Origin: Bacillota bacterium
Lineage (GTDB): Bacteria > Bacillota > Clostridia > Lachnospirales > Lachnospiraceae
Direction of reading: 5' to 3'
NCBI GenBank assembly: GCA_902363515.1
Contig: CABJAN010000013.1
Location: 1 to 64,000 of the forward strand
DNA: 64,000 bases
Shown here: positions 1 to 8,619 of the stretch, piece after piece
Layout: the number at the start of each line of letters is the position of its first letter
Position numbering within the stretch: position 1 is the first letter of the stretch
Notes under the pieces: generated by a model
What the model saw: only the letters and a program-made list of their open reading frames with translations
What the model was told of the DNA's origin: nothing
Databases searched by the model: none
Made by a program: the position numbers and the translations under genes

Positions 1-394
1 TTTTTGAAGTACCATAAGTATCTACCATAAAATCACGATACAGCTTATAAAACTGAGCAAGCTGGTAACCGTTAGGATGCTCTTTTTTATAATCAATCCA
101 TAGAAAACTCAAGTCAGCATGTTTTCCCATTTGGATCATCTGCTCATGTATTTTTTCAAAATCAGGCAGTGGAATATCCTTATGTCGAAGGTTTTCTTTT
201 GGATAGATGAGATCAACCACCTTTGAGGCTGGCATTTGCCGAAGATCATCCAATGATAAGCCTGAATCCTTGTATCGGTTCATAATTAATGCAATCCCGC
301 TCCGTCCGATCCGGTAACGTTTTTGTACAGAGTCATAACTGACTTTACTGAGCCGAAGTTCTATGACTCCAAGAATAGTATTGTAGTCGTGCAT
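1..394 (-). CDS. istA: IS21-family transposase IstA, N-terminal part (runs off the window)
   Basis: Reading leftwards from an ATG at 394, an open frame runs 131 codons to the window edge. The ATG is preceded by a strong GGAGG site. The N-terminal third has the helix-turn-helix style of IS21 IstA proteins (ILGVIELRLSKVSYDSVQ, then RYRIGRSGIALIMNRYK), followed by a stretch like the GYQLAQFYKLYRDF segment of that family. The DDE catalytic domain would lie outside the window. Just upstream are four ~22-bp direct repeats typical of IS21 ends, which supports the family call. The partner istB should lie further left. Confidence 0.8.
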   Translation of the reverse strand, partial: MHDYNTILGVIELRLSKVSYDSVQKRYRIGRSGIALIMNRYKDSGLSLDDLRQMPASKVVDLIYPKENLRHKDIPLPDFEKIHEQMIQMGKHADLSFLWIDYKKEHPNGYQLAQFYKLYRDFMVDTYGTSK

Positions 395-451
395 AATAGT
401 TCCTCCTTTGCACTGTGATGAATAATAGTTACATCACAATAATAAAGGAAA

Positions 452-540
452 AACGTACCGCTTTGAGCAGAAAACGAGTACCGCTAAATCAGAATGAATG
501 TACCGACGATTTCAGAATAGGCGTACCGTTCGAGCAGAAT
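452..540. repeat. IS21-type multiple terminal repeats
   Basis: Four tandem ~22-bp repeats share the pattern GTACCG, a short spacer, then CAGAA. The GTACCG cores start at 455, 478, 500 and 523. IS21 elements carry several such transposase-binding repeats inside each end, so this marks the element boundary at about 540. To the right, the sequence becomes the body of an Abi-like gene. Confidence 0.7.
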
Positions 541-950
541 TTGCAAAAAATAATTTTAGCAGTTATCTATGGTCAATAAAATTTCTAAGAAATGCCGCAG
601 CACACAATAATTGTTTACTTAATAGCCTCAAAGCACCCTATAATGTAGTTCTTCACAAGAATAAAGATATTTTATTTGAAATCTCAAAAATTAAAACAAT
701 ATCTGAAAAAAGCAGAACAACATGGATGAAGAATCCTGTAGTCCATGACTTCATCATCTTGGTCTATGTATACCTAAACGTAATAAAAAGCAGTGGCATT
801 AAGCAATATGGTATTAAACAGTTAAATTGGTTGTTTCACAAAAGAATGCCTCAACATAAAGAATACTTTGAAAAAAATATAAACATCAAGGAGTGCTACC
901 ATTTTACAAATAAAATAATTACTACATTTTGCAACAAATACAGAAAATAA
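540..950 (+). pseudogene. Abi-like (abortive infection, HEPN-type) protein, 5' end removed by the IS21 insertion
   Basis: The frame from about 540 to the stop at 950 encodes the C-terminal ~135 residues of an Abi_2/AbiD-AbiF-like protein. The key segment is FLRNAAAHNN, an Rx4H motif of the HEPN RNase type found in this family, followed by tryptophan- and tyrosine-rich helices. The frame can be extended back to 498, but those codons come from the IS21 terminal repeats, so that start is an artefact. The usual N-terminal half (~150 residues) is absent, and no ribosome binding site precedes the fragment. It is very likely inactive. A terminator follows at 1048. Confidence 0.7.
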
Positions 951-1047
951 GCTCACATACCCTAACCTATACATACAAACTTGTTGACATTTTAATCTTA
1001 GCTACATATAATAACATTGTAGATCAAAAAACTTGAACGTTTTTCCG

Positions 1048-1083
1048 AGGAACTGATGCCCGCATTGGTTCCTTATTTTTTTT
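1048..1083 (+). terminator. Rho-independent terminator after the Abi-like gene
   Basis: AGGAAC at 1048 pairs with GTTCCT ending at 1073, with further pairing inside, and is followed by a run of T residues. It would end transcription of the Abi-like gene from the left, and it sits between that gene and the convergent response regulator. Confidence 0.65.
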
Positions 1084-1158
1084 AATAACAAAGACTGTTG
1101 CACCCAACTACACTTCGATACAACAGCCCACTTTAAACTCCAAAATCTCTGTATACTC

Positions 1159-1848
1159 TCACACCTTAAACCGATATCCAACTCCCCAGATTGTCTCAAT
1201 ATACTGAGGCTTCGCTGTGTTGAACTCAATTTTCTCCCGAATCTTCTTAATATGCACAGTAACCGTAGCAATATCTCCAATAGATTCCATTGCCCATATT
1301 TCTTTGAACAGTTCATCTTTGGTAAACACCCTGTTAGGATTCTGCGCCAGGAAAGTCAGAAGGTCAAATTCCTTGGTGGTAAAGTTCTTTTCTTCCCCAT
1401 TAATCCACACTCTTCTGGCAGTTTTATCAATTTTCAGTCCACGGATTTCAATAACATCATTTTCCTGGACACCTGTACCAATGAGGCGCTCATATCTTGC
1501 CAGATGCGCTTTTACCCTTGCCACAAGTTCGCTTGGGCTAAAAGGCTTTGTCATGTAATCATCTGCCCCAAGCCCAAGGCCGCGGATTTTATCAATATCA
1601 TCTTTCTTTGCAGAAACCATAATAATCGGGGTATTTTTCTGATTCCTGATTTCCCTGCAGATTTCAAATCCATCCACTTCCGGAAGCATTAAATCCAGAA
1701 TAAACAAATCATAATCTTCCTCCAGAGCTTTCTTTAGTCCAACATCTCCTCTGTTTTCAATTTCCACCTGAAAGCCGCTTAATTCCAGATAGTCCTTCTC
1801 TAAATCTGCAATGGCTTCCTCATCCTCAATAATTAAAATCTTACTCAT
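1159..1848 (-). CDS. OmpR/PhoB-family response regulator
   Basis: A 230-residue two-domain regulator. The N-terminal receiver has the acidic cluster EDE at residues 8-10, the phosphorylated Asp52 in FILDLMLPEVDG, and the conserved Lys in the MTKPFSPSELVARV segment. The C-terminal winged helix has the OmpR-type features FTTKEFDLLTFL and VTVHIKKIREKIE, ending in the usual WGVGYRFKV. The ATG at 1848 was chosen because an AGGAGG sits 9 bases upstream; an earlier in-frame codon at 1881 lies inside the kinase gene. It overlaps the end of the kinase gene by 8 bases, so the pair is translationally coupled. The stimulus and target genes are unknown. Confidence 0.92.
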   Translation of the reverse strand: MSKILIIEDEEAIADLEKDYLELSGFQVEIENRGDVGLKKALEEDYDLFILDLMLPEVDGFEICREIRNQKNTPIIMVSAKKDDIDKIRGLGLGADDYMTKPFSPSELVARVKAHLARYERLIGTGVQENDVIEIRGLKIDKTARRVWINGEEKNFTTKEFDLLTFLAQNPNRVFTKDELFKEIWAMESIGDIATVTVHIKKIREKIEFNTAKPQYIETIWGVGYRFKV

Positions 1849-3337
1849 TTGCCGGTACCTCCTGATATTTTCTAAGGACAAAATACATTACTGTCCCTGT
1901 ATGCTCTTTGCTGGTTGCCCAGACTTTTCCACCATGGTCTTCCATAATTTTCTTCACAATTGACAGCCCTATGCCGCTTCCTCCCTTGGATGAATTTCTG
2001 GAGGCATCTGTCCGGTAAAACCGGTCAAAAATATTCGGCAAATCCTTTGCTGCAATTCCTTTTCCGTTATCCTCTATTTCTACCTGAATAAAATCTCCCA
2101 CATCCTTTACCCTGAGATTAATCTTTTGCTGCTTGCCTGCATCTGTATATTTCAGGGAATTGCTTACAATATTATTTACAACCCGCTTAATCTGCTCCGC
2201 ATCTGCAATGACCATAACCTCCGGTTCCACATAATTGGAATAAGAAAAGTCCACATTCTTAGCTTCTAACTCCATGTGAAGATCCTCTGCGCAATCGTCA
2301 AAAAATTCTGTAACCATAATCTTATTAAAGGTATACGGAATCTTATTGGTATCCATCTTGGAATAAAAGGTCAGCTCATTAATTAGTCTGTCCATTTCAT
2401 TGGATTTATTATAAATCGTCTTGATATAGCGCTCCATTTTCTCCGGTGTATTGGCAACACCATCCATGATTCCCTCTACATATCCCTTCACTGCTGTAAT
2501 AGGTGTTTTCAGGTCATGAGAAATATTACTGATAAGCTCCTTGCTTTCCCGGTCAAACTCCACCTTCTCCTCTGCATTTTCCTTGAGCCTCTGGCGCATT
2601 TCCTCAAAATCCTGACACAAATCTGCAATCTCGCTGACGCCTTCCGAAGATACTGTGAAGTTCAAATCTCCGGATTTAATCTTCTGCGTTGCCATACGCA
2701 ATTTATCCAGAGGCGCAATCACACCTCTGTAAATCCACCAGGTAAGTCCCAGCGCTGTTGTTACTAAAATCACAACCACGGTTACCAGCATATTTTTGAA
2801 CAAATCTTTCATTTGAGGAAGTGTCTCCAGAATATTAGAAACAATAAACACACTTCCGTCTTTTATCTGGGACGTTTCAAAAGTCACCTGTTTCACAAGC
2901 ACCTGTACCCGCCCTCCAAGATAAAGGCCGGCATTGGTACTGGCATCAAAATCCTGGAATTTTCCTAATTTTTCCACCAACTCCTGGGGATAAGTTTCAC
3001 ATCCATAATACGTAATTCTGTCATTCTCCTGAACCAGAATATAGGAATGCATTTCCTGAAGCTCTCTGTTCAGGTCATCCAGATATACGATATCCTCAAA
3101 CCTGGACGGGGTTGTCTGCGCAACCACCCTGATATTTTCTATTATTTCATTGGTAAGATGATTTACCACCTCTGCCATATTGGTCAGACTTTCATAAGTG
3201 GGGTCTTCGATTCCATATTGCTTCTCAATCATGCTGAATTGGTATTGAGTAAAAGCCCAAAATGCAATTCCCGTAAAAAGAAGGGGCTCCAATACAATAA
3301 TGAAAAAAGAAATAATAATCCTTGTTTTTAACTTCAT
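1841..3337 (-). CDS. Membrane sensor histidine kinase
   Basis: 498 residues. Two membrane segments (about residues 4-30 and 183-203) flank an extracellular sensor domain of ~150 residues. A HAMP domain follows, then the HisKA box NISHDLKTPITAVKGY with phospho-acceptor His274. The ATPase domain carries the N box (NIVSNSLKYTD), the G1 box (DNGKGI) and the G2 box (GGSGIGLSIVKKI). The ATG at 3337 has AGAGG 8 bases upstream and is preferred over a GTG 18 bases earlier. It is the partner of the response regulator just downstream. The signal sensed cannot be read from the sequence. Confidence 0.92.
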   Translation of the reverse strand: MKLKTRIIISFFIIVLEPLLFTGIAFWAFTQYQFSMIEKQYGIEDPTYESLTNMAEVVNHLTNEIIENIRVVAQTTPSRFEDIVYLDDLNRELQEMHSYILVQENDRITYYGCETYPQELVEKLGKFQDFDASTNAGLYLGGRVQVLVKQVTFETSQIKDGSVFIVSNILETLPQMKDLFKNMLVTVVVILVTTALGLTWWIYRGVIAPLDKLRMATQKIKSGDLNFTVSSEGVSEIADLCQDFEEMRQRLKENAEEKVEFDRESKELISNISHDLKTPITAVKGYVEGIMDGVANTPEKMERYIKTIYNKSNEMDRLINELTFYSKMDTNKIPYTFNKIMVTEFFDDCAEDLHMELEAKNVDFSYSNYVEPEVMVIADAEQIKRVVNNIVSNSLKYTDAGKQQKINLRVKDVGDFIQVEIEDNGKGIAAKDLPNIFDRFYRTDASRNSSKGGSGIGLSIVKKIMEDHGGKVWATSKEHTGTVMYFVLRKYQEVPANE

Positions 3338-3387
3338 GGCTACTGCCTCTTTCACTTTTCTTTACTGTGCAATCATTCGTATGTTTT

Positions 3388-3396
3388 ATTATACCA
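3388..3396 (-). promoter_or_regulatory. Extended -10 promoter for the two-component operon
   Basis: Reading on the minus strand, TGGTATAAT (an extended -10, TGnTATAAT) lies about 50 bases upstream of the kinase start. No good -35 is visible at the normal distance, which fits an extended -10 promoter. Confidence 0.5.
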
Positions 3397-3470
3397 TATC
3401 TTTCTCTCTTTTCCTCTAAACAAATCAAAATCTAAATCTAAACTTTCTATAAAAAACTTCTCGAAATCCT

Positions 3471-3499
3471 TTGACTTTCCTTCAAACCCCACCTAAAAT
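3471..3499 (+). promoter_or_regulatory. Sigma-A type promoter for the DUF234-like ATPase
   Basis: TTGACT (3471) and TAAAAT (3494) are separated by exactly 17 bases. The predicted start lies ~40 bases upstream of the ATG at 3551. It is divergent from the two-component promoter. Confidence 0.6.
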
Positions 3500-3550
3500 G
3501 TAAGTATCAAAAAACAGTACCAAAAACATCTAATACTTAGGAGAAATACT

Positions 3551-4939
3551 ATGTTCATTGATAAAGGAAAACTACTCTTTCAATTAAATCAACAATATCA
3601 GAAAGGCGGAATCCAGATTGTTTCCCTGTATGCGCATCCAGGAATGGGAAAAACCAGACTGCTTCAGGAATTTTCCAAAGAAAAACAGGTGCTTTACTTC
3701 AAAGCCTCCCCTGTACTCTATGAAGAAAACTTCCGTTTATTTAAAAATTTATGTGTCCGCCGCCTGGATGAACAATTTCAAACAACAAAAAAATTCTCAG
3801 AAATTTTCCGCCTTCTGGCAAAGTCATCTTTAAGCGAACCTCTTGTTCTCATTCTGGATGATGTCTCCTATCTGATTTCCCAGAACAAGCGGTTTCCAAC
3901 CATGCTTCATGCTTTGGAGAAAAAAGCAGCCTCCGGCGCAAATCTTTTCATTCTCCTGTGCAAACCAGGGCATTTATATGAAAAAGAACAAAAAAAAGAA
4001 GCCCACACCATGCTTCTTCCGAAATTTTCATTTTTTGAAATGCGGGCTTTTTATCCATACAGAACCCTGGAGGAGCAGCTTCTTATCTACCGTATTACCG
4101 GAGGCAATCCTTCTTATATGCAGGCATTTACAGGAAAAGAAAGTATGGACCACCTTCTTTTACATCTGTTTTTTGGGGAAGATGGTCTGTTTTACCGCAG
4201 AATCCCCACCCTTACCAGAACTTATTATTCCGGTTCTGCTGTCATGGGTTCTATTCTGGCAGCTCTTGGCTGTGAAAGCCGGAAACTCCAGGAGGTCTGC
4301 GACAGCACAGATCTTACCCCAAGCGCAGCCAGCAGTCTTCTATCCTCCCTGTCATCTCATAATCTGGTAAACCGGATTATACCCGTTACAGAAGACCAGG
4401 GCAGCCGGCGTACCCTTTATGAAATTTCAGATGGAGTATTTCGTTTCTGGTATACCTTTGTCTATCCTTATCAATCCGAAATTGAAGCCGGTATGGGCGA
4501 AAATATCTTTCACCGTTTTGTAAGCCCTGTCCTGAAAGACTGGCTCAAAGCTTCTTTTGAGGAGGTATGCCGCGACTTTTTGGCATTAGAAAAAGAAATG
4601 GGCACTGCACCTTTTGATTTTGAACAGATTGGTATGTGGTGGGGACAGCATCCTACCAAGAAACGCACCGAATATGTTTCTATTGCCGCCTCTGCTCCAA
4701 AAGAAATCCTGTTAGGCTCCTGTTTCTGGACAGACCAGTGGATCGACCTGGAAGCCCTGCATGATTTGAGAAAGCATGCCAGCCTTTTTCCAGACACCCG
4801 GCAATGGTATTATTTATTCTCCAAATCCGATTTTGTCAGTGGGTTTGAAGTTATATCCGGCAGTCACGTAAAAGTATTTACCCTGGAACAAATGTGCAGG
4901 GAAGCCAGAGAATACTTAAAAAACACTTCACATATATAA
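3551..4939 (+). CDS. AAA-type ATPase with C-terminal DUF234-like nuclease-fold domain
   Basis: 462 residues. The N-terminal part is a P-loop ATPase: the Walker A variant AHPGMGKTR at about residues 28-36 and the Walker B PLVLILDDV near residue 100. A winged-helix segment follows (LTPSAASSLLSSLSSHNLVNRI), then the motif FRFWYTFVYP. The C-terminal part (GMWWGQHPTKKRTEYVSIAA, then ILLGSCFWTDQWIDLEAL) matches the domain known as DUF234, found in prokaryotic ATPases often described as archaeal-type. The ATG has AGGAGA upstream. The biological role of these ATPases is not established; a link to DNA or defence has been suggested for the wider family. Confidence 0.75.
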   Translation: MFIDKGKLLFQLNQQYQKGGIQIVSLYAHPGMGKTRLLQEFSKEKQVLYFKASPVLYEENFRLFKNLCVRRLDEQFQTTKKFSEIFRLLAKSSLSEPLVLILDDVSYLISQNKRFPTMLHALEKKAASGANLFILLCKPGHLYEKEQKKEAHTMLLPKFSFFEMRAFYPYRTLEEQLLIYRITGGNPSYMQAFTGKESMDHLLLHLFFGEDGLFYRRIPTLTRTYYSGSAVMGSILAALGCESRKLQEVCDSTDLTPSAASSLLSSLSSHNLVNRIIPVTEDQGSRRTLYEISDGVFRFWYTFVYPYQSEIEAGMGENIFHRFVSPVLKDWLKASFEEVCRDFLALEKEMGTAPFDFEQIGMWWGQHPTKKRTEYVSIAASAPKEILLGSCFWTDQWIDLEALHDLRKHASLFPDTRQWYYLFSKSDFVSGFEVISGSHVKVFTLEQMCREAREYLKNTSHI

Positions 4940-4942
4940 AAT

Positions 4943-5100
4943 AAAAAAGAGCTATCCCACTAGATAACTGCTATCCAGAATATTGATACAGTTCCAGCGA
5001 ATCTGTGGAGTACGCTTTGAGACTACAGGCTCAAAGTGAACGCAGACTGAGCTGTAACTGTACAATATTCCAGATGCATGATTAGGTTAGCTCTTTTCTT
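4943..5100. terminator. Long imperfect hairpin between convergent genes (bidirectional terminator or structured repeat)
   Basis: Almost the whole gap is one imperfect inverted repeat of ~150 bases. The outer arms are AAAAGAGCTA (near 4945) and TTAGCTCTTTT (near 5087-5097). The middle arms are GAATATTGATACAGTT and AACTGTACAATATTCC. At the tip, CTTTGAG and CTCAAAG enclose 8 bases. A-rich and T-rich flanks would let it end transcription from both the ATPase gene and metK. It is much longer than the ordinary terminators in this window, so it could also be a MITE-like repeat or a structured RNA. Confidence 0.6.
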
Positions 5101-5107
5101 ATATTTT

Positions 5108-6295
5108 TTATAAGTATTTCTTTAACACATCTACTTTATCCAGTTTTTCCCATGGCAGGTCTAAATCATTTCTTCCGAAATGTCCGTAAGCTGCTGTCTG
5201 TTTGTAAATCGGACGACGTAAATCTAACATTTTAATAATGCCGGCTGGTCTTAAATCAAAGTTTTCACGAATGATTTCTACCAAACGTGTATCAGAAAGT
5301 TTTCCTGTTCCGAAAGTATCTACCATAACAGAAGTTGGGTGAGCAACACCGATAGCGTAAGAAAGCTGAATCTCACATTTCTTAGCCAGACCTGCTGCTA
5401 CAATATTCTTTGCTACATAACGTGCCGCATAAGCTGCAGAGCGGTCTACCTTGGTACAGTCTTTTCCTGAGAAAGCACCGCCGCCGTGACGCGCATACCC
5501 GCCATAAGTATCTACAATAATCTTACGTCCGGTAAGACCGCTGTCCCCGTGAGGTCCGCCGATTACAAAACGTCCTGTAGGATTGATGAAAAATTTTGTA
5601 TTTTCATCTACCATTTCAGCAGGCAGAACCGGATCAAATACATATTTCTTAATATCTGTGTGAATCTGTTCCTGTGTCACATCCGAATCATGCTGTGTGG
5701 ACAATACTACTGCATCTAAACGTACCGGTTTGTCATTTTCATCATACTCTACAGTTACCTGGGATTTTCCATCTGGTCTTAAATAAGTCAGTGTTCCGTC
5801 TTTACGCACCTTGGTAAGCTGAAGTGCCAGCTTGTGTGCCAGTGCAATAGGATATGGCATATATTCTTCTGTTTCATCAGAAGCAAAACCAAACATCATA
5901 CCCTGGTCACCAGCTCCGATAGCATCCAGTTCTTCTTCTGACATTTTGTTTTCTTTTGCTTCCAGAGCTTTGTCAACGCCCATAGCAATATCTGTGGACT
6001 GTTCGTCAATGGTAGTGATAACACCGCAGGTATCTGCATCAAAGCCATATTTTGCTCTGGTGTAGCCGATTTCTCTTACGGTATCTCTTACAATTTTAGG
6101 GATATCTACATATGCCTTTGTTGTGATTTCACCCATAACCATAACCATACCTGTAGTTACAGTAGTTTCACATGCTACGCGGCTCATTGGGTCTTTTTCC
6201 ATCAGAGCATCTAAGATGGCATCAGAAATGGCATCGCACATCTTGTCTGGATGTCCTTCGGTTACAGATTCGGAAGTAAATAATCTTTTTTCCAT
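5108..6295 (-). CDS. metK: S-adenosylmethionine synthetase (methionine adenosyltransferase)
   Basis: 395 residues, full length for MetK. It makes S-adenosylmethionine from methionine and ATP in the cytoplasm. Signature stretches are [20 protein letters not shown] at the N-terminus, [12 protein letters not shown] near residue 120, and the glycine-rich [19 protein letters not shown] near residue 270. The ATG at 6295 has AAAGGAAAG upstream. The leader holds a SAM-I riboswitch and a terminator, so the gene is shut off when SAM is plentiful. Confidence 0.98.
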   Translation of the reverse strand: MEKRLFTSESVTEGHPDKMCDAISDAILDALMEKDPMSRVACETTVTTGMVMVMGEITTKAYVDIPKIVRDTVREIGYTRAKYGFDADTCGVITTIDEQSTDIAMGVDKALEAKENKMSEEELDAIGAGDQGMMFGFASDETEEYMPYPIALAHKLALQLTKVRKDGTLTYLRPDGKSQVTVEYDENDKPVRLDAVVLSTQHDSDVTQEQIHTDIKKYVFDPVLPAEMVDENTKFFINPTGRFVIGGPHGDSGLTGRKIIVDTYGGYARHGGGAFSGKDCTKVDRSAAYAARYVAKNIVAAGLAKKCEIQLSYAIGVAHPTSVMVDTFGTGKLSDTRLVEIIRENFDLRPAGIIKMLDLRRPIYKQTAAYGHFGRNDLDLPWEKLDKVDVLKKYL

Positions 6296-6345
6296 AGTAT
6301 CTTTCCTTTCTTTGAGGTTATATTTTCTCTTGAGGTTTAATCACC

Positions 6346-6372
6346 AAAAAAGAGTCCGCACTAAGCGGACTC
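6346..6372 (-). terminator. Riboswitch-controlled intrinsic terminator in the metK leader
   Basis: On the minus strand, GAGTCCGC pairs perfectly with GCGGACTC, followed by six T residues. It lies directly after the SAM-I aptamer and before metK, as expected for transcription attenuation. Confidence 0.9.
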
Positions 6373-6390
6373 ATATCGTTCTAAAATGAA

Positions 6391-6492
6391 TCCTCTTATT
6401 GTTCGACTACTCGCTCAGGTTGGCACCTTCCGCATGGCGGGGTTGCCGTGACTTCACAGTTCCTATGTAACTCCATCACTCTGAATAAGAGA
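6391..6492 (-). promoter_or_regulatory. SAM-I (S-box) riboswitch aptamer
   Basis: The minus strand has the S-box landmarks in order: a P1 5' strand with CTCTTATTCAGAGTGATGGAG, the conserved GGCAACC in the P2/P3 region, GGTGCCAACCTG, and a P1 3' strand AATAAGAGG. P1 pairs CTCTTATT with AATAAGAG. The position upstream of metK and the following terminator complete the case for an OFF switch responding to S-adenosylmethionine. Confidence 0.95.
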
Positions 6493-6523
6493 AAATATAA
6501 ATTGTTTTCTGTTTTCGTTTATT

Positions 6524-6552
6524 ACAATACAAGGTTTTTTCCGGTTCGTCAA
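6524..6552 (-). promoter_or_regulatory. Sigma-A type promoter for metK
   Basis: TTGACG (6552-6547) and TATTGT (6529-6524) are separated by 17 bases on the minus strand, ~30 bases before the riboswitch. The -10 is weak. Confidence 0.5.
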
Positions 6553-6559
6553 GCCTTTT

Positions 6560-7852
6560 TTATCCCACCCGTAACTGGAATTTCTTAATTTCCTTTTCAC
6601 TGGAAACTTTTTCAATCTCTGCGCCCAGGCTTCTCAGCTTTTCTTCAAAACGCTCATAACCTCTCTGGATGTATACAATATCATCCACAATGGTAATGCC
6701 TTCAGAAGCAAGACCCGCAATAACCAGGGCCGCGCCTGCGCGCAAGTCAGGGGCGCATACTCTTGCACCTGTGAGTTTCGGAACGCCGTCAATAATAGCA
6801 GTATTTCCTTCCACCTTGATATTTGCTCCCATTCTTGCCAGCTCTGCGGCATATTTAAAGCGGTTCTCAAAAATACTCTCGGTTACAATGCTTGTCCCTT
6901 CTGCCAAGGTTAGTGCCACAGAAAACTGAGGCTGCATATCTGTAGGATAGCCCGGATAAGGCATGGTCTTCACATTGGTACGTTTCAGGCGCTTATTAGC
7001 CACTACGCGTACTGCATCATCAAACTCTTCCACCTGGCATCCAATCTCTTCTAATTTTGCAGTGGTTGCCTCCAGATGCTTGGGAATTACGTTTTTCACC
7101 ATAATGTCTCCCATAGTTGCAGCGGCAGCGCACATAAATGTTCCTGCCTCAATCTGGTCCGGAATAATAGAATAGCTTGTACCATGAAGCTTTTCCACTC
7201 CACGGATACGGATAACATCCGTACCTGCGCCTTTAATATTAGCACCCATACTGTTCAGGAAGTTCGCCACATCTACTACATGGGGCTCTCTTGCCGCATT
7301 TTCAATGGTGGTATTTCCCTGAGCCATGGCTGCTGCCATCATAATGTTAATGGTAGCTCCTACAGAAACCATATCCAGGAAAATATGCTTTCCAAGCAAC
7401 TGATCTGCTTTTGCAACAACTGCGCCATGGATAATATCCACAGATGCTCCCAGGGCTCTGAATCCTTTTAAATGCTGATCAATAGGGCGGCTTCCGATAT
7501 TACAGCCACCTGGAAGGGGAACCTCCGCATTTTTATATTTTCCCAGAAGCGCTCCCAGAAGATAGTAGGAAGCTCTGATTTTTTTGATATATTCATATTC
7601 CACGCTGATATTTCCAATGGTGGAGCCAACAATTTTCACTTCTGTAGGGCTGATGCGTTCCACAACTGCACCGATTTCCTTAATTGCTTCTAACAGAACA
7701 TTAATATCCCTTACATCCGGTAAGTTCTCAATGTGTACCGTTTCATCTGTCATAATTGCTGCTGCCAATATGGCAAGGGCTGCGTTCTTTGCTCCGCCAA
7801 TCTCTACTTCTCCAACCAACGGATTCCCGCCTTTGATAACATACTGTTCCAT
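6560..7852 (-). CDS. murA: UDP-N-acetylglucosamine 1-carboxyvinyltransferase
   Basis: 430 residues, first committed step of peptidoglycan synthesis: transfer of enolpyruvate from PEP to UDP-GlcNAc. The N-terminus IGGAKNAALAILAAA carries the conserved Lys-Asn pair, and the active-site loop is LPGGCNIGSRPID, whose Cys is the PEP-binding residue and the fosfomycin target. The C-terminal part includes DLRAGAALVIAGLASEG. The ATG at 7852 has AAGAGG 7 bases upstream and is preferred over a GTG 6 bases earlier. Clostridia often have two copies; which paralog this is (MurA or MurZ) cannot be told from one copy. Confidence 0.95.
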   Translation of the reverse strand: MEQYVIKGGNPLVGEVEIGGAKNAALAILAAAIMTDETVHIENLPDVRDINVLLEAIKEIGAVVERISPTEVKIVGSTIGNISVEYEYIKKIRASYYLLGALLGKYKNAEVPLPGGCNIGSRPIDQHLKGFRALGASVDIIHGAVVAKADQLLGKHIFLDMVSVGATINIMMAAAMAQGNTTIENAAREPHVVDVANFLNSMGANIKGAGTDVIRIRGVEKLHGTSYSIIPDQIEAGTFMCAAAATMGDIMVKNVIPKHLEATTAKLEEIGCQVEEFDDAVRVVANKRLKRTNVKTMPYPGYPTDMQPQFSVALTLAEGTSIVTESIFENRFKYAAELARMGANIKVEGNTAIIDGVPKLTGARVCAPDLRAGAALVIAGLASEGITIVDDIVYIQRGYERFEEKLRSLGAEIEKVSSEKEIKKFQLRVG

Positions 7853-8033
7853 ATACACACCTCTTAATTTTTAGACCCTCAGGCCTGTCTCAATTTATGG
7901 TATTCCTGCTGCTTTGCAGGTTTCTCGTCTTATAAAAGCCATACTCGAATCATTATCTGCACATGTAATCCAGGAAGCCCGGTGCCTATGGCACAAAAAC
8001 TCCCTTTCTATTTTATTTTATGGCTTAACTATT

Positions 8034-8062
8034 ATATTATAACAGATGCCACCATTTGTAAA
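8034..8062 (-). promoter_or_regulatory. Likely promoter of murA with a ~170-base leader
   Basis: TTTACA at 8062-8057 and TAATAT at 8039-8034 are 17 bases apart on the minus strand. A TATAAT in an overlapping position gives a shorter spacer. The leader to murA (7853-8030) contains two small hairpins (GTGCC-ata-GGCAC and CCTGC...GCAGG) but no riboswitch I recognise. Confidence 0.4.
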
Positions 8063-8115
8063 TAAAAATTAACATATTCCTGTAATTGAGCCCTTTTTGC
8101 CCACTCTATTCTCTA

Positions 8116-8619
8116 TTATTTTTCCAGCTCCTCCAGAATTTTCTGTAAAGTCTGTTCTGCATTCAACTTTTTCTCATCAATTACAATATCGGCATACTTT
8201 TCGTACAATGGGGTTCTCTCATTATAAAGTCCCTTTAAAGTCTGTCCTTCCCGCAGAACAACCCCTCTTCCTTTTAGATTTCCCAGTCTTCTCTGCAAAA
8301 TACTATAGTCTAATTTTAAGTAAATTACTGTTCCGATTTCCTTTAAATGCTCCATGGCTTCCTGGCAGTATACCACACTTCCCCCGGTGGCAATAACCGC
8401 TTTCGTGGTTTCTATAGAAGCATTGACTCTGTTTTCAATTTCCAGGAAACCATCCAGCCCTTTTTTTTCAATAATTTCCCGCAAAAGCGCATTCTCTTCT
8501 TTTTGAATCAGCAAATCAGAATCCAAAAACTCATAGCCAAGCACCTTGGCAAGAATGACTCCAACTGTACTTTTTCCAACTCCGGGCATTCCAATAAGTA
8601 CCAGATTATCTTTTTTCAT
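8116..8619 (-). CDS. aroK: Shikimate kinase
   Basis: 167 residues. It phosphorylates shikimate in the route to chorismate. The P-loop is LIGMPGVGKSTVG at the N-terminus, the shikimate-binding Asp lies in FLDSDLLIQ, and ATGGSVVY and RTPLYEKYADIVID are the standard later motifs. The frame is open further upstream to 8721, but those codons overlap the flavin reductase gene and show no kinase sequence. The ATG at 8619 follows AGAGGAAAACGGAGAA, so it was chosen. It overlaps the end of the flavin reductase gene by 14 bases, which suggests coupling. Confidence 0.92.
   Translation of the reverse strand: MKKDNLVLIGMPGVGKSTVGVILAKVLGYEFLDSDLLIQKEENALLREIIEKKGLDGFLEIENRVNASIETTKAVIATGGSVVYCQEAMEHLKEIGTVIYLKLDYSILQRRLGNLKGRGVVLREGQTLKGLYNERTPLYEKYADIVIDEKKLNAEQTLQKILEELEK

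Noticed and set aside
452..540. CRISPR-like array from the four GTACCG repeats
   Set aside because: No unique spacers; the unit is ~22 bases throughout and lies at the end of an IS21 element.
498..540. Start of a 150-codon gene at 498
   Set aside because: Codons up to ~540 are IS21 terminal repeats in translation; there is no ribosome binding site.
5486..6389. Long open frames on the plus strand opposite metK, and similar ones opposite murA, guaA, ftsH and other genes
   Set aside because: They mirror codon use of the real genes, lack ribosome binding sites and encode no recognisable protein.
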